Source: Turnera subulata
Taxonomy: Eukaryota; Streptophyta; Magnoliopsida; Malpighiales; Passifloraceae
NCBI GenBank assembly: GCA_028386065.3
Contig: JAKUCV010001929.1
Span: 29,784 to 93,783 of the forward strand
Length of the DNA stretch: 64,000 nucleotides
Reading direction: 5' to 3'
Each line of letters starts with the position of its first letter. The stretch's first letter is position 1. The position numbers and the translations under genes were made by a program. Below the pieces are notes generated by a model. It saw only the letters and a list, made by a program, of their open reading frames with translations, was not told the origin of the DNA and made no database searches. Shown here piece by piece: positions 40,190-51,838 of the stretch.

Positions 40190-41829
40190 CGAGAGTGGCG
40201 GGACTGCACCTTGGCAGCCTCCGCCTGTCCAATGGAAATAACTCTTACATCAACCATTTCTACCCCCTTCCTCCTCTTCCCCACCACATCAGTCTCGATC
40301 TGCTCCACATCAATGTCCATAAGGTCCATTTTGCATTTACTGAGGGCCAAGTGTACAGTTTGAGCACTCTGTTCGCTAGCCTTCTCTCTGCCCCGCCTCT
40401 TCCAGGTTTGAGTTTTGTTCAGGTTAGGTGCATCAGATATATCAGGCGCGAGAGATTGTGATTTCGGTTGACTGCTAGAGGCTGAGACTTGACTGTGTTC
40501 TTGTGGTTTTGAGCGGCTACTAGTACCAAGTTTCCTTCCATTTTTGGTACGCTGTTTGGCTGCTGCAGCAGTAGTCCCATCCAACGAAACTTCGAAAATA
40601 ACAGGTATCTCATGAGGAGCCAAAGTGATGGAAGGAGCTGAGGTTACCTGAGCTTTTGGTGACTGGCCACGTGTTGTCAGACGGGGATCAGTGGACTGGA
40701 GGGTCTGTGTTGGGAGAATGACAGCAGGTTGGGAATTGTCAGCAATAGATTGTTCCCTTCCGATATCTTCTCTAGAATCAGCCAGACCAAAAGATTGCAC
40801 CTGGTAAACAATCTTACTCATCGGACTATCAAGGGGGTCCTTGAGAATTGCTTTGATAGGACACGACCCTGAAGGGATGGATTCTACTTCAATCTGGTTA
40901 TTCACACTTCCCTTGATATTCGACGATCCCAGAGAGTGCTCCCCTGTTTCACCGCTCGTCTCACCGCCCTGCTCACTGGTTCGAGGAGAAGCCCTCCTTG
41001 ACTCATTAGGCTTGAATACCAGTTTTTTTCGGACCAAATCAGAAACAGGTCTTGTGGGTTGTGGCATACCCATCCTCCTCAACGGTGATGCTCGTAGTTC
41101 TTCACCATATTGATATAAAGCTGGGTTGAGCAAGTCATCATCATCGACATAGGAGCAGTCTTTTGCTACATGACCCATACGCCCACAGTGATAGCAAAAC
41201 CAGGGGAGGCGCTCATACTTGAAATAGATCCAAACGTCCTTCCCTTCCTTGGTTCTGAATTGAGTACCTCGTAACAGGGGAGCCCTTACATCCATAATAG
41301 TACAGAAACGCACAAATTTCCCCTGCATTATACCCCTCTCTCGATCCACTTCAACGAAACAACCCACCTTATTGCCTAAAGCTTCAATATATCGTTGCTT
41401 GCGGAAGGCAAGAGGGATGTCATAGGCTCGAACCCTTAAAGGGGCTCGGTAGATGTGCACATCAGAAGGTTGTTCGTGCCCATGACTCTCACTCAAGAGG
41501 ACTATCTGATTGTCGAAATTCCAGGGTTCCTGTTCTTGAACCCTCTCCTTATCACTCCAGTGATAAAATTGAAACACAAATAAATTTTTGTCCAGTTGGG
41601 AGATATCGAGATCGTGGGTAGGTTTCCATACCTGCTTCATGGTCCGCATAAAGGCCTGGGCGTTAAAAGGACGTTCCGTCCATAGTGTCCCCACCAAGCA
41701 CAGGGAGATCTCACTGGGCTCCGATTCTGAGTTTCCCTCGTCAAAGACGATTGAATCCAGTTCGCGATCTGTGGGATTATGGATGGATTTAGCACCTTTT
41801 CCCCGCCCGTAACCCGCGTCTTGCGCCAT
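40186..41829 (-). CDS. LINE C ORF1: RNA-binding protein with CCHC knuckle
   Basis: An intact 547-residue frame from the ATG at 41829. It has the DUF4283-like fold region (about residues 45-200), a CCHC knuckle CYHCGRMGHVAKDC at residues 212-225, and a long polar, proline/serine-rich tail. The knuckle falls at the same residues as in LINE B. Its role is element RNA binding. Confidence 0.85.
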   Translation of the reverse strand: MAQDAGYGRGKGAKSIHNPTDRELDSIVFDEGNSESEPSEISLCLVGTLWTERPFNAQAFMRTMKQVWKPTHDLDISQLDKNLFVFQFYHWSDKERVQEQEPWNFDNQIVLLSESHGHEQPSDVHIYRAPLRVRAYDIPLAFRKQRYIEALGNKVGCFVEVDRERGIMQGKFVRFCTIMDVRAPLLRGTQFRTKEGKDVWIYFKYERLPWFCYHCGRMGHVAKDCSYVDDDDLLNPALYQYGEELRASPLRRMGMPQPTRPVSDLVRKKLVFKPNESRRASPRTSEQGGETSGETGEHSLGSSNIKGSVNNQIEVESIPSGSCPIKAILKDPLDSPMSKIVYQVQSFGLADSREDIGREQSIADNSQPAVILPTQTLQSTDPRLTTRGQSPKAQVTSAPSITLAPHEIPVIFEVSLDGTTAAAAKQRTKNGRKLGTSSRSKPQEHSQVSASSSQPKSQSLAPDISDAPNLNKTQTWKRRGREKASEQSAQTVHLALSKCKMDLMDIDVEQIETDVVGKRRKGVEMVDVRVISIGQAEAAKVQSRHSR

Positions 41830-41992
41830 TGAGACCCTATGAGAAGGGTAGGGAAGCCCTAGGAAGGGAGAAAAAAACCTTAGAAAGGAGAAAAGAGTCT
41901 CAGCCTAGGCGAGAGAGAAAAACCCGTCTAAGACGGGAGCCACTCCAGCTAGTGACTTTGAGTTTCCTTATCTTTTTTTTCGGTACATTTCC

Positions 41993-42440
41993 AACATAGC
42001 CTATAGGTACCCTTCTCTATAATTCTTTTTACGCTGGAAAACAACTGTCCACGCAATACTATGTAACCCGAGCCTAAAAGTTTCAACCTCTATGGACCAA
42101 ATACGTTCAAGAATCCTCCATTAACCTATGTGGTGAAAATACATCACGCCCTCAAGCAAAAAAAAAATATCCTCCCTCCCGCATATTGTAAAACACCTTC
42201 GATGGTTTTTTTTGCAACTTGAATCTTGGATATTAAGTAATATTAATATATTATTTTATTCAATATCTAAAAAAAAATAATCAAAATATTCCCCAAACCA
42301 ATCATTCTAATTTATAAATATTTCTTTATATTAGTAAATTCAAGACTTTATATATTAGTATGTTATAAATTTATCTAGTATTAATGTTTCAGGGGGCTTG
42401 TTTGAAATGTTCCATCTTTTTTGTAATCTGCTAGGCATGT
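41993..42440. other. AT-rich spacer, no gene
   Basis: Continuation of the DNA interrupted by LINE C (ACATAGCCTATAGG). AT-rich with long A and T runs; nothing else seen. Confidence 0.5.
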
Positions 42441-42458
42441 AAGCTATTTCTTTGACTG

Positions 42459-42746
42459 GTGCGTAAGATCATAATCGGGAGTGATTGTATGGAGGCAATA
42501 ACATGTACAGCGACCATGCATGGAGAAGGAAAGAAACGAGCTTGGTGCATTGAGAGTATCCTGCATCATGTTGACTTCCTCAAATGTTTTTTTGTACAAG
42601 TTAGATTCCCTTATGTAAAGAGATCTGCAAACAAGGCAGCTCATTTCTTAGCCTCTGCTTATGCCAAGGGATCACTGCAACCTGCAGCGTGGCAAGGTTT
42701 TTTGCCTAACCAGCTTAGGGTCCTTTGTAAAGACCTCCAAACTTAG
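42459..42746 (+). pseudogene. RNase H-like (RVT_3) C-terminal fragment
   Basis: An open frame contains VKRSANKAAHFLAS, matching the conserved end of plant RNase H-like domains of LINE origin, where Asn-Lys-x-Ala-His is typical. Upstream domain parts are missing and no promoter or other LINE domain is adjacent. It is a fragment of a LINE or a domesticated RNase H gene. Confidence 0.6.
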
Positions 42747-43304
42747 GCGTCTTCTTGTTCTTTTATGGCCTAGTAATTTGGATGTCATTTATGCTTTTTT
42801 TTTCAATTAATGAACGTTTAATATGGTTTTTTAATTTGTAATTGAGATTTGTTATTCAGGATGATTAGTTGTTTTCTCCTTTGTTTTATAGAAATTTGTT
42901 ATCTTTCCTATTGGCATCTCATCGGACCACGTCCCATCTCCATGGTTTTGACTCTTTATTATTGCGTAGAATAGCCAAAACACAGCTACCCACCCAGATG
43001 AAACAATGCATGCACCTTGATATATAAGAGTCGACCCTGAACATCCCCTTTCTCCGATGCAACAGTTATAGCAGCTTGGAAGAACAAAATTAGCATCAAC
43101 CATAACCTATCAAAACTCCAAAGCAAGTTCCAAAATGACCTCGATCTGCTCCACAATACCAACTTTTTTCACCAAACTTTTGCTTGCTAACTTGAGGCAG
43201 CAAAGAAATTACTAACTAGAGAGATCAAAAGGATATTTCAGATTGTCAAAGCACCTCCCCTGCTCCAGAAGTACTCACTAAAATCATCATAATTCCTCCA
43301 TCCA

Positions 43305-44039
43305 CTATGCGGTAGCAGTCCCGTTCCTAGCAACTCGCCTACGCTTCAGCTTTATAATGGTATCAGCAATTGGCCTTACAACACTGCTTAAGACACTATA
43401 TCCGATGTGGATGGCATAAATGGTCAAACCTGTGTTCTTATCAATCTCACCCTCAAGAATCTTGTTCAGTTCCATGCACATATTATGAAAATAAAACAAC
43501 AAATTTGCGGATTCTCCCCAGATGGGCAGAAAAAGTGAAACATACAATAATTCATGCAGCAAATAAATATCAAAATAATGACTTTGCCGGCCACTGTATG
43601 TTGGACATCTCATTCAGATAAGAACACCAACTGGGGTAGTTACCAAGCAGTTTCCTGCAAAACCTGCGACAAAAAAAAAAAACTGCTGTACTACTCCAGT
43701 ACATCAATGTTGTCACGCAGCGTGGCACACATGTGAGAGTCAGCCAAATGCAGGACCAAGCTAGTGTTACCTTGTTGGTTGCAAACATTGCCTTTCTAGA
43801 ACCCAAAGAAGATTTCAAGCCAGTCAAAAAAAGTCAAAGGAGACAGCTTCCCAATATTCCTGATGAAGAGGTTTAGGAAGGTTGCCAATGCTGCGGAGCG
43901 TAGCAATGACTGCACGGACCTCAGGGTACCGGTGACGAGCTCCTCTTTCGTCGTGACGGGGATGATATTGTAAGAGCGTAGCTGCTGAAGGCCTACGATC
44001 AGGCTGGGGTAGGCAACAGGAAGGTTGAAGTGTAGACAT
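43305..44039 (-). pseudogene. Callose synthase (glucan synthase-like) N-terminal pseudogene
   Basis: Three minus-strand frames in order match the cytosolic N-terminus of callose synthases of the GSL1/GSL5 (CALS11/12) type: 43824-44039 (RYPEVRAVIATLRSIGNLPK), 43570-43827 (RRFCRKLLGNYPSWCSYLN) and 43305-43613 (LYVSLFLPIWGESANL, then FHNMCMELNKILEGEIDKNT). The family reads continuously across these blocks; here they lie in different frames, and the RFMPECIC segment after SANL is deleted. The catalytic glycosyltransferase region and membrane helices are absent. Intact members make 1,3-beta-glucan at the plasma membrane. Confidence 0.72.
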
Positions 44040-44287
44040 TGAAAACTCTTATACTTTTAGCCAAAGATCATAGAGAGGTATATAGTTGAAGCATTGACCC
44101 TTAAGATTTGTATTTGATCACGGAACAAAGTATTTAGGATTTTTATATGAAGGAGAGGAGGAACAAAAAGCTAAAAATGGGTCTTTACGCGGCAGAGTAC
44201 TAATGCAGCAAACGAGGCTTTTGCTTTGCTGCTGTGTGGGTTACAAACCTATCAGCGTGAAAAAAAAAAAAAAGAAAAAGGAGATGG

Positions 44288-44483
44288 TGTTGTAAATAAT
44301 GAGATGGTGATGAGGAAGAAGAAGAAGAGAAGAGAAGAAGGGAGGCAGTAGCAGGAAGAGCCGATGGCTCAGTTCAGTCTTATTCAATCATCCACTGGCA
44401 ATAAACTCAGTACAATATATAATGAGAAGGATACTGTATGTTAGGTGTAACAATGACATACATAATACACACGTTTTATAACA
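44288..44483 (-). repeat. 3' LTR of copia element
   Basis: 196-bp LTR next to the minus-strand polypurine tract (plus strand CTCCCCCTT, 44484-44492). Confidence 0.88.
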
Positions 44484-47358
44484 CTCCCCCTTGGATGTCA
44501 TTGTGTGTTGGATAGAATACGCTTCGGGAAACTGCCTCATTAAAAACCTTACCAAGAAAAACCCAGTGGGATAAAAACTTGGTTAAGGAAAAAAGAGTGT
44601 AGTGTGTATTCTACTCCCCCTCATTTTAGGCATCTCTTGATTTCTTAATGTCGTTGCATGCCAATCATCCTTGTCAACTTCTGGTGACGTGTGCCTTGTC
44701 CAATCACTTTTGATACATCATTACTTTAATTGGACAATTTAGGCAGCATTATCTTCATAAGTTCCTGTTGGAGCATCTTCCTCGCCATCTTGCTTTTGTG
44801 GTCCCGATGATATAGCAATTTTATGTGTAAAATTGTAGCAGATGTCCATATGTGCTTTATGTGGATTAAATAAAGGATCTGCATCTGCAAAATCAACCAC
44901 ATTCTCTTCGGGCTTACAAGGTTAATATAATGCCACATCTTATTATATCCCGAAGATAAAAGCATCGCCATATCTTGTCAATAGGCTTATGGCAAAAACT
45001 GCAGGCTTCATGTTACTAACATGATAAATTGCACTATGACATGGTGCTCCGGGACCAATGAGATTTTTCATCTCAAAATTCTTTCTTAAAATATAGCACG
45101 ACATTTGCAAGCTTTTTTAGGAGTTCCAATAATGTTTAAAACACAATCATAAATATAAGCAACAATAATAATAAGTGCAAATACATAGAGCATATATGCA
45201 AGAATAATCATACTTCCATACTCAAATTTAGTTTAAACCATATAAAGATCAATTTTAACTTAATATATTCCCGAGAATTAGTTGCTTCAAGCAACTTGAA
45301 TCCTTCAGGGATTCTCATGTATATCTCATGACTTATGGATCCGTAAAAATAGGCTGTAATAGCATCTATTTGATGCATTTCTAATTTTTTTCATATTATG
45401 CCAGACTTTTCAAAAATAATTGCATCCACCACAGGGGAGTATATCTCCTCACAATTAATACCAAGTCGTTTGGGTAAAACCTTGTGCGATAAATCGTGCT
45501 TTGTATTTCTCTATTATAATTTCTTTTTCGCACAAATACCCATTTTATGACCAGTCAAATTTTACACCATCTGGTGTATGGACTACAGGTCCGAAAATTT
45601 CTCGCTTCACAAGCGAGTCCAATACAGCCTTAATTGTATTTCTCTATTTTGGCCAATCATTCAGTGCCTACATTCATCAATGTAGGTTCATGATCCTCAT
45701 TTTTATAATATTTAGCGCTATATAAAATAAATATTCCGTCGGCAGTTATTAAACGTCGGTTCCAACGTATTCCTGACACTGTAATTGAGATCTCATCATT
45801 TTCATTTATTCAGGTACCTGAGTTACTTCCGGAACTTTATCAATTGCGTCAGGAACCTCTTCTGGAGGATTTTTCTCTTCTTGAGGACTTTTAATTTAAA
45901 CCTCTACTGGTGGCCTTATTTTTCACTGGGGCCATCTTATCTCTTTGCTCCTTTTTCTCTATTGAGAAGTTTTGTTAGGAACCGAGCATATTCTACGCTT
46001 ATGGCGTACTTTGGATTCATTTACATATTTTAATTATTCTCCAGGAACATTAAATCGAGCAGGAGCATTTGCAGCTGGTATGGTCACACTTTTATAAACA
46101 TGTTTGGCAATTAACTTACTAATATTTTGCAAATGAATCATCTTTTGAACTTCAGGTTCACACTAATTCGTTTGAGGATGAAAACTAAATATTGAATAGC
46201 ATTTCAAAAAACTCTTTTGATCCAGCTGCTCATTTTCTCCCCCTGATGTTGGATAAACTCTCAAATTAACAACAAATCTTGCTATAAATGAATCTCCAAT
46301 CTTTAGTTAATGCTTTCAACAACTTTGTAATTGATGGAGATTCATACCCAACATCCATTCTCAATCTTCTTGAAGGACCAATTTTACTATGCTGTGGTGG
46401 AGCATTTGGTGCATAATCAAAGGTCCAGAGATGGGAGATATTTTATGACCAAGAATCAACTAAATGGGGAGACCATATGATATCTTATGATATCATATTG
46501 GCTTGATGCACATTTGCTGCGTGTAAAATACCATGTTCTCAAACAGTAATATCTCTTTAGCAATGGTCCTGCAATCAATTGGAAATGTTCGCCCAGATCA
46601 GTTTGGGTTTATTTCCAACAATATACATTATCTATTGAAGAGATATAGCAGCATTATCAAGACATAGTCTTAAGATATATAGGGATGTGTACCCGCAATT
46701 GGCTTAATCATAATAAGCGTGCAATATGCCAACTTGCGTCTAATAAGTACACAATATACCATCTAGTCGATGCATCGATTAAAACAATAAAATTACCTAG
46801 ATGGTTAACACGGCGGATTTATTAGTCCGCATACATGTCCCTAAATTATTGCCAAGAACTTGCTGGTGGTGCTTATGCCAACCTCATCATAGGAAGGCTG
46901 AATAATTAATTTTGTTTTTTCGCAGCAAACAAACACATGACCCTAAATTATTGCCAAGAACTTGCTGGTGGTGTTTATGCCAACCTCATCATAGGAAGGC
47001 TGAATAATTAATTTTGTTTTTTCGCAGCAAACAAACACATGAAAATTCATTGATTGTAAAAAATTCTGATTTTTTTTAACCGAATGAATTCTGTGCATCA
47101 TTATTGATCCAGGATGGCCCAACCGGTCATGCCAAACAATAAATCAATAAACCAACTTCAAGTTGGTACCAGCTTCAGGCTGCTATTTTCACTAGCTTCT
47201 GGCTGGTACCAGCTTCAGGCTATTGTATATTAATTTTAAGCTTATTTATGCCACTCATGTCGAAAAGATCATTATTGAGCAATAATAAATGTGGAGGCAA
47301 ACTTTTCCAAAAATAGCTTTGGAGTTTTGTGAAAAACAAAAAATCTTCAGGATCTTTT
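44484..47358 (-). pseudogene. Degenerate copia pol (integrase, RT, RNase H)
   Basis: Reading leftward on the minus strand: the gag-pre-integrase motif HDRLGHPGSIMMHRI (about 47095-47140), a decayed integrase region, RT (KARFIAQGF, a frameshift, then LGINCEEIYSPVVDA at about 45410-45500, and AYFYGSISHEIYMRIPEGFK at about 45290-45360), and RNase H (DPLFNPHKAHMD and YEDNAA, about 44740-44890). Many stops and frameshifts rule out function. The pol order confirms a Ty1/copia element. Confidence 0.88.
46838..47041. repeat. 102-bp tandem duplication in copia pol
   Basis: Two head-to-tail copies (46838-46939 and 46940-47041) containing CCTAAATTATTGCCAAGAAC differ at about two bases. 102 is a multiple of three, so frame would be kept, but the region is already degenerate. 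Confidence 0.85.
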
Positions 47359-50244
47359 AGTAAACACGTGCCGAAACTGTGACGAACCAACCAAACCAAG
47401 CCCAGCATACAGTGTATACAACAGAAACTCGGGCTCAACAGCCCAAAATAAAAACATCAGAAACAACATAACCGGCCCAATGGCCCAACAATAGCAAAAA
47501 TAATGCACAGCGAAAGACTTAATAACTCACAAAACACTGTATGCCACACTGATGCAAACTATGGATCTGAGTCCTGTCCAAGGGATAACGCCGCAGCCTG
47601 TCTGGAATGCATCAAACCTATACCACAAATAACTCATCCTACGGGATGAAAGCCCGCAGGTGAGGGGTGAGTCCGAAGTGCTCACAACCATGGATAGACG
47701 ATCAATATGCAACACTGAAATTACTCAAGTCGAAAACAGGAAAAACCGCCAAAACACACCAATCCAATAGACAAGACTAAAACTAGTCCAAGACCAAAAA
47801 GACTCAAATAAAAATCCAATTTCCAATTTTATCTTTCCAGGCCCCGTCACGGATAAGCTAGGGGCAGACCTGGTTCTCAACATATTCCGGGTGCCAGACC
47901 AAACCAAGAGAGCCCAGGGATCGAAATCCCAAAAATAAGAATCCAGGGATAGACATCCCAAAAATAATCACGGGATAGACATACCAAGCATAAACATGCT
48001 TATCACAAGTAACCTAGGTCATGGCCACCACAAAACAGTCTTAAACTATCGAGTCGTACCACTACTTACCACGTGACAAATATATTATCATCATCAAAAT
48101 CAAATCACAGGGATCAACATCCCTGACCAAAATCCCGGGATAGACAACCCTATCCAAAACCGAGGATCGACATCCTTATCACAAATTATTATTTAATCCG
48201 TTATTCTTACGGCCAAAGACACGAAAATAAATATCCAAAACTCAACGCGGGGATAAACATCCCAAAACCAAATCATAGCACAGCAAATGCAACATTCAAC
48301 AATGCAACAACATCAGACACAACAACCGAGTAATACAGGCACATATTGAAGGAAATCCATCCTCACCTCGGCCGATTACTCAACTCCGAAGACAATGACT
48401 GGTCCAAAGCCGGCTCCTCGGGAAACTGCCCGATATCCAAACCTATACAGCAAAAAACATGTTCACATAAATGTACATAATCGGTATACTATGATGCGAT
48501 AAATTATAAATTAAACCCCGCTTCGGTTATACGCCATCATCTCCATAAAATTTATTATGCTTGCCAAAATATAATTACCAAGTATTATTATTTTATTTTA
48601 TTTTTCAAAGAGATATTATTATGTTTACACCACCATATTTATTTTCAAAACATTTCCATAGTATATATACCCCTTTTCTAAAAATGTTTTACTCTTATAA
48701 TAATTTTTCAAAGGATATTCATGTACTACATAATTACATTACTTTCCCGAAAATATTTAACCAATTTCCTGAAGAATTAAGTCATAAATTTCCATTATTA
48801 TTATTTACCATAATATAATTTTCTAGAGAAATTAGTTGTTCATATATATTTTTTTTGAAATATATCCATAGTATATATATATCAACTATTTACCAAGTAC
48901 TAATAATTTTTCAAAAGATATAAACCATACACTATATATACATATTTCCAGAAAATACATATTACATAATATATTTATATATATTTTTCCAGTTTATTAT
49001 TATTTTTTATTATCATTATTATTATTATTACTATATTATTTTTTTATTAAAATCAGGCTGGGCCAAATCTCATAGCCCACAACCCAACCCAACATATTAC
49101 TATTCCAGTCCAACACCCAGCCCACAAAATTAACCCACAAAACCCAGCCTAAGGCCCAAGGTCTAAGGCCCAGGCACCCAAAACCCACGACCCAGGTGCC
49201 CAAGACCCGCGACCCAGGCGCCTTGCGGGTCGTCTTCAACAGCCGAGTCTGCTCACCTAGCAGCGGCGGGTGGCGCGACGAACGGCGGTGCAGTGCGGCT
49301 GGCGAAGCGACGCGAGCAGGGGACAGTGAGGTGGAGGCGTAGAGAGGCGTGAGGTGACGGCTGCAGACGTGCTACCCGGTCGTCGCCGGTTGTGGGCCGT
49401 CGTGCGTGGAGAGGAAAGTGAGGTGGCGGCGTACGTCCTGCAGCGACGAGCGAGGGAGCACCGGTCACGGGGTCGACGCTTGCCGTGGAGAAGGAAGGTG
49501 AGGTCGGCCTCCAGTGCACGATCGAAGTTCGTGCTTGCTCCACGATTTGTTGCTCATGGCGGTGGCGAGTTGAAGAGGTAGGAGATGCGATCTGCAGCAG
49601 TGGTCGGCGAGTTGCTGGCTGCGGTGGCGGATGGAGGAAGAAAGAGGGAAAGAGAGGAGAGGGGAGGCGCTGGTGGTGGCAGTCTCGGGCAGTGGTTGTT
49701 CCGGTGGTTGCTCAGTCGGGTGGTGTGTTGTGTGTAGTTTAGTTGTGTTGTTTTTTTTGTTTTCTTCTGGTCTCTTAGGTGCAGGAAAGGAACGTGTAGT
49801 TGGTAGTGAGGGGTTACAGAGAGTGAAGAAGGGTGATCCTAGGTGTGGGTGTGTTTTTGCAGAAAATGAAGGAAGTAAGAACGCAGGGTCACGGGGTGCA
49901 CAGACAAAGCTCACAAGCGCACAGGTAAGTCACAGGCTGTACAGTGGGAGGCGGGTGGGTGACTCAATCACGCAGTCGTGTACCGACCGAACTAGAAAAT
50001 AACTGTAATACCCCCTTTGTTATTTTCCGGTGTGATTTTTCCGAGAATTCTGGGACCCGAAAAATACCAACTTAGGCCCGAAAAATCCACGAAAAAATCC
50101 TGAGCGCGGGAAAAGCCTCGGTTTCGAAATACGACGCTCGATTTACCTTGAATTAATTACCCAAGATTATTTCTTTCGGTAAATCACTGTAAAAAGACTT
50201 TTACAGTCCCGGTAAAATTCCAAATTTTTACCCGGGCTGTTACA
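47359..50244 (-). repeat. 3' LTR of the LARD-like element (end truncated)
   Basis: Homologous to 52828-55723 over its length. It lacks the 31-bp terminus present at 52797-52827. It includes an AT-rich section (48500-49050), a GC-rich section (49200-50000) and a hairpin array near 48 kb. Open frames in the GC-rich section recur in the other LTR but match no family I know. Confidence 0.86.
47915..48270. repeat. Array of GGGAT-ATCCC mini-hairpins in the left LTR
   Basis: Short inverted repeats of the form GGGATAGACATCCC recur about seven times with slight variation (GGGATCAACATCCC, GGGATAAACATCCC, GAGGATCGACATCC), spaced about 20-60 bp. Each can form a 5-bp stem with a 4-base loop. Confidence 0.75.
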
Positions 50245-50387
50245 GTCTACCCACCTTAAAAAGAATTTCTTCCCCGAAATTCCGTCTTATTTGTGGGTCC
50301 TACCATGATAAACTTCTGGCACACTCTGCCAGGTGTCCAAACTCAGCCCGAGATACTGCTTATACCCTTAAGCGACATCTCGTCCTC

Positions 50388-50395
50388 TATAAAAA
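50388..50395 (+). promoter_or_regulatory. TATA box of cassette 1
   Basis: TATAAAAA in CCTCTATAAAAACCG, 42 bp before the ATG at 50430, leaving a very short leader. Confidence 0.55.
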
Positions 50396-50429
50396 CCGAA
50401 CCTCATGACTGGTAAACTCACACACAGCC

Positions 50430-50769
50430 ATGGACTCTCCACTGAGAACAAGAACGACCTCAGACTCCGAGGACAATAGCTATATCGGTGGTACTTCTTT
50501 CCCGACAAGTTTCGATGAAGAACCGCCAAAGAAGCGCTTCAAGACGAACATCTTCGGTCTGAAAAAAACACATGGTCGTCTCCAGCAGACGGCGGAAGAA
50601 GCATGCTGGCAATGAAGCTGAGGATCGGAAGGGCAAAGCAACGGCTGAAAGCAGCACTCCACTACAGACACTGATGCAGCTGAACGTCTCACTGAGGAAG
50701 ATCAGCTCGGCGGTGATGCAGATAGAACTGGCGTGCGCGGAGCTCTTCCCTCACATGAAAAACGTCTAA
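50430..50769 (+). CDS. Cassette 1: unknown small protein, frameshifted
   Basis: An ATG at 50430 opens a 61-codon frame (start DSPLRTRTTSDSEDN; basic KKRFKT near residue 36). At a run of seven A's (50562-50568) the similarly composed reading continues in another frame to 50769 (basic SSRRRKKHAG, then a helical region ending ELFPHMKNV). With the shift the product would be near 113 residues. A TATA box lies 42 bp upstream and AATAAA about 80 bp after the stop. I do not recognise the family. Acidic, then basic, then helical suggests a nuclear or nucleic-acid-binding protein, but that is inference. Confidence 0.45.
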
Positions 50770-50846
50770 AAACTTGTAAAAGACCAAGAGAAGCATGTAA
50801 CTCAATAGAGTACCTCTTCTCTGTATTGTAAAACCGTTATAAATTA

Positions 50847-50852
50847 AATAAA
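50847..50852 (+). terminator. Poly(A) signal of cassette 1
   Basis: AATAAA in AAATTAAATAAAATAAG, about 80 bp after the cassette 1 stop. Confidence 0.4.
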
Positions 50853-51561
50853 ATAAGTTTTCTTTTTAAATCAAAACTCGTGTTAAATTATGAAAACTCA
50901 TGCTAACAGAAAGTTAAAAACATTTCAAAGCAAATCAAAAATCAACAATAAGAATATAAAAATCAAACATAAAGAAATTAAAAACAAAATTCGTTTAACA
51001 AAACCAAAATATAAAGAAGTTAAAACAAAACATGTTTTCATGCTCGGCGCTCTAGATCGATCGTAACCATCCTCGATCCCGAGAAACGTGACATACAGAG
51101 CTAACGGTGACGTCGGTTTCCCTCGTGAAAAAGATATCCGTTAACTCGCAAGGTGATGATCACGAGCACGTCCTGTGTCCCTCGAAAGAAACGTTATCCA
51201 CTTGTTCACAAATTCCGCATGAGCCAAAAACGTCTATCAAGTCTCGTATCTCTCCACGATGTCCGAACAGGTGTAAGCTTGTCGCACATGCACTCCACTC
51301 GAGGTATGGTCCCATCAGTCTAGCCACAACGGTAACGAATGCATGTGATAAAAGATGCAGGAAAATATAGTAAAAGCCATAAAAAGAAACGCCAAGGTAG
51401 CCAGGGCGTTAGAAAATCGCGAGATGGAAAAAGGGTTGAAAAACAGTGGCATTGTAGCCTGAAAAACGTATAAAGTAACGAAGCAATAAATGAAACAACG
51501 GCAAAATTTTCAAAAGCAAAATCTTGAAAATTGAAAACAGTAATCACGCTCCTCATAAGAG

Positions 51562-51568
51562 TATAAAA
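51562..51568 (+). promoter_or_regulatory. TATA box of cassette 2
   Basis: TATAAAA in AGAGTATAAAAGCCGG. The ATG at 51839 is 277 bp downstream, or about 130 bp if the later 145-bp insertion and its target duplication are removed. Confidence 0.55.
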
Positions 51569-51672
51569 GCCGGAGCGGTGAGGTGTAAATCATCAAAAGC
51601 ATTTAAGAGAGAGTTTGCAACACGTTTGAAAATTAAACACAAAAACACGTTCAGAGAAACACAAAATTGCCA

Positions 51673-51817
51673 CGGATGAGATTGGGAGTGGTTAAATATG
51701 TTGGACCCCGCTCGTGGTCTTAGGCTAAATGCCCGGGAAGCGAGATTGGGTGTCGAGCCACGGATGAGATTAGTCTGGCTTGTCGAGCTGGGATACTCAT
51801 TAGTATCAAAAAAAAAA
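51673..51817 (+). mobile_element. 145-bp truncated retroposon in cassette 2 leader
   Basis: Ends in poly-A and is flanked by a 14-bp duplication with one mismatch (ACACAAAATTGCCA at 51659-51672, ACACAAAATCGCCA at 51818-51831). Just before the tail is a small hairpin, GATACTCATTAGTATC. It has no pol III boxes, so it is probably a 5'-truncated LINE or SINE end. Confidence 0.78.
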
Positions 51818-51838
51818 ACACAAAATCGCCAAGTCAGA

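Larger units (their letters stand above)
36012..41972 (-). mobile_element. LINE C: nearly full-length L1-type LINE
   Basis: A 5.96 kb minus-strand element with its poly-A end at 36012. The flanks share about 20 bp with one mismatch, eight T's then CGATACATTTCC / CGGTACATTTCC (35992-36011 and 41973-41992). ORF1 and a broken ORF2 are present in order. Its sequence differs clearly from LINE B, so it is another family or lineage. Confidence 0.9.

Noticed and set aside
47915..48270. Repeated GGGAT-ATCCC motifs as a CRISPR-like array
   Set aside because: Units are short, degenerate, unevenly spaced and within a plant LTR; no cas genes. Kept only as a hairpin array.
49253..50002. Open frames in the GC-rich LTR section (and copy at 54734-55481)
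   Set aside because: Open on both strands because of GC richness; no domain, no consistent start, shifted between the two LTRs.
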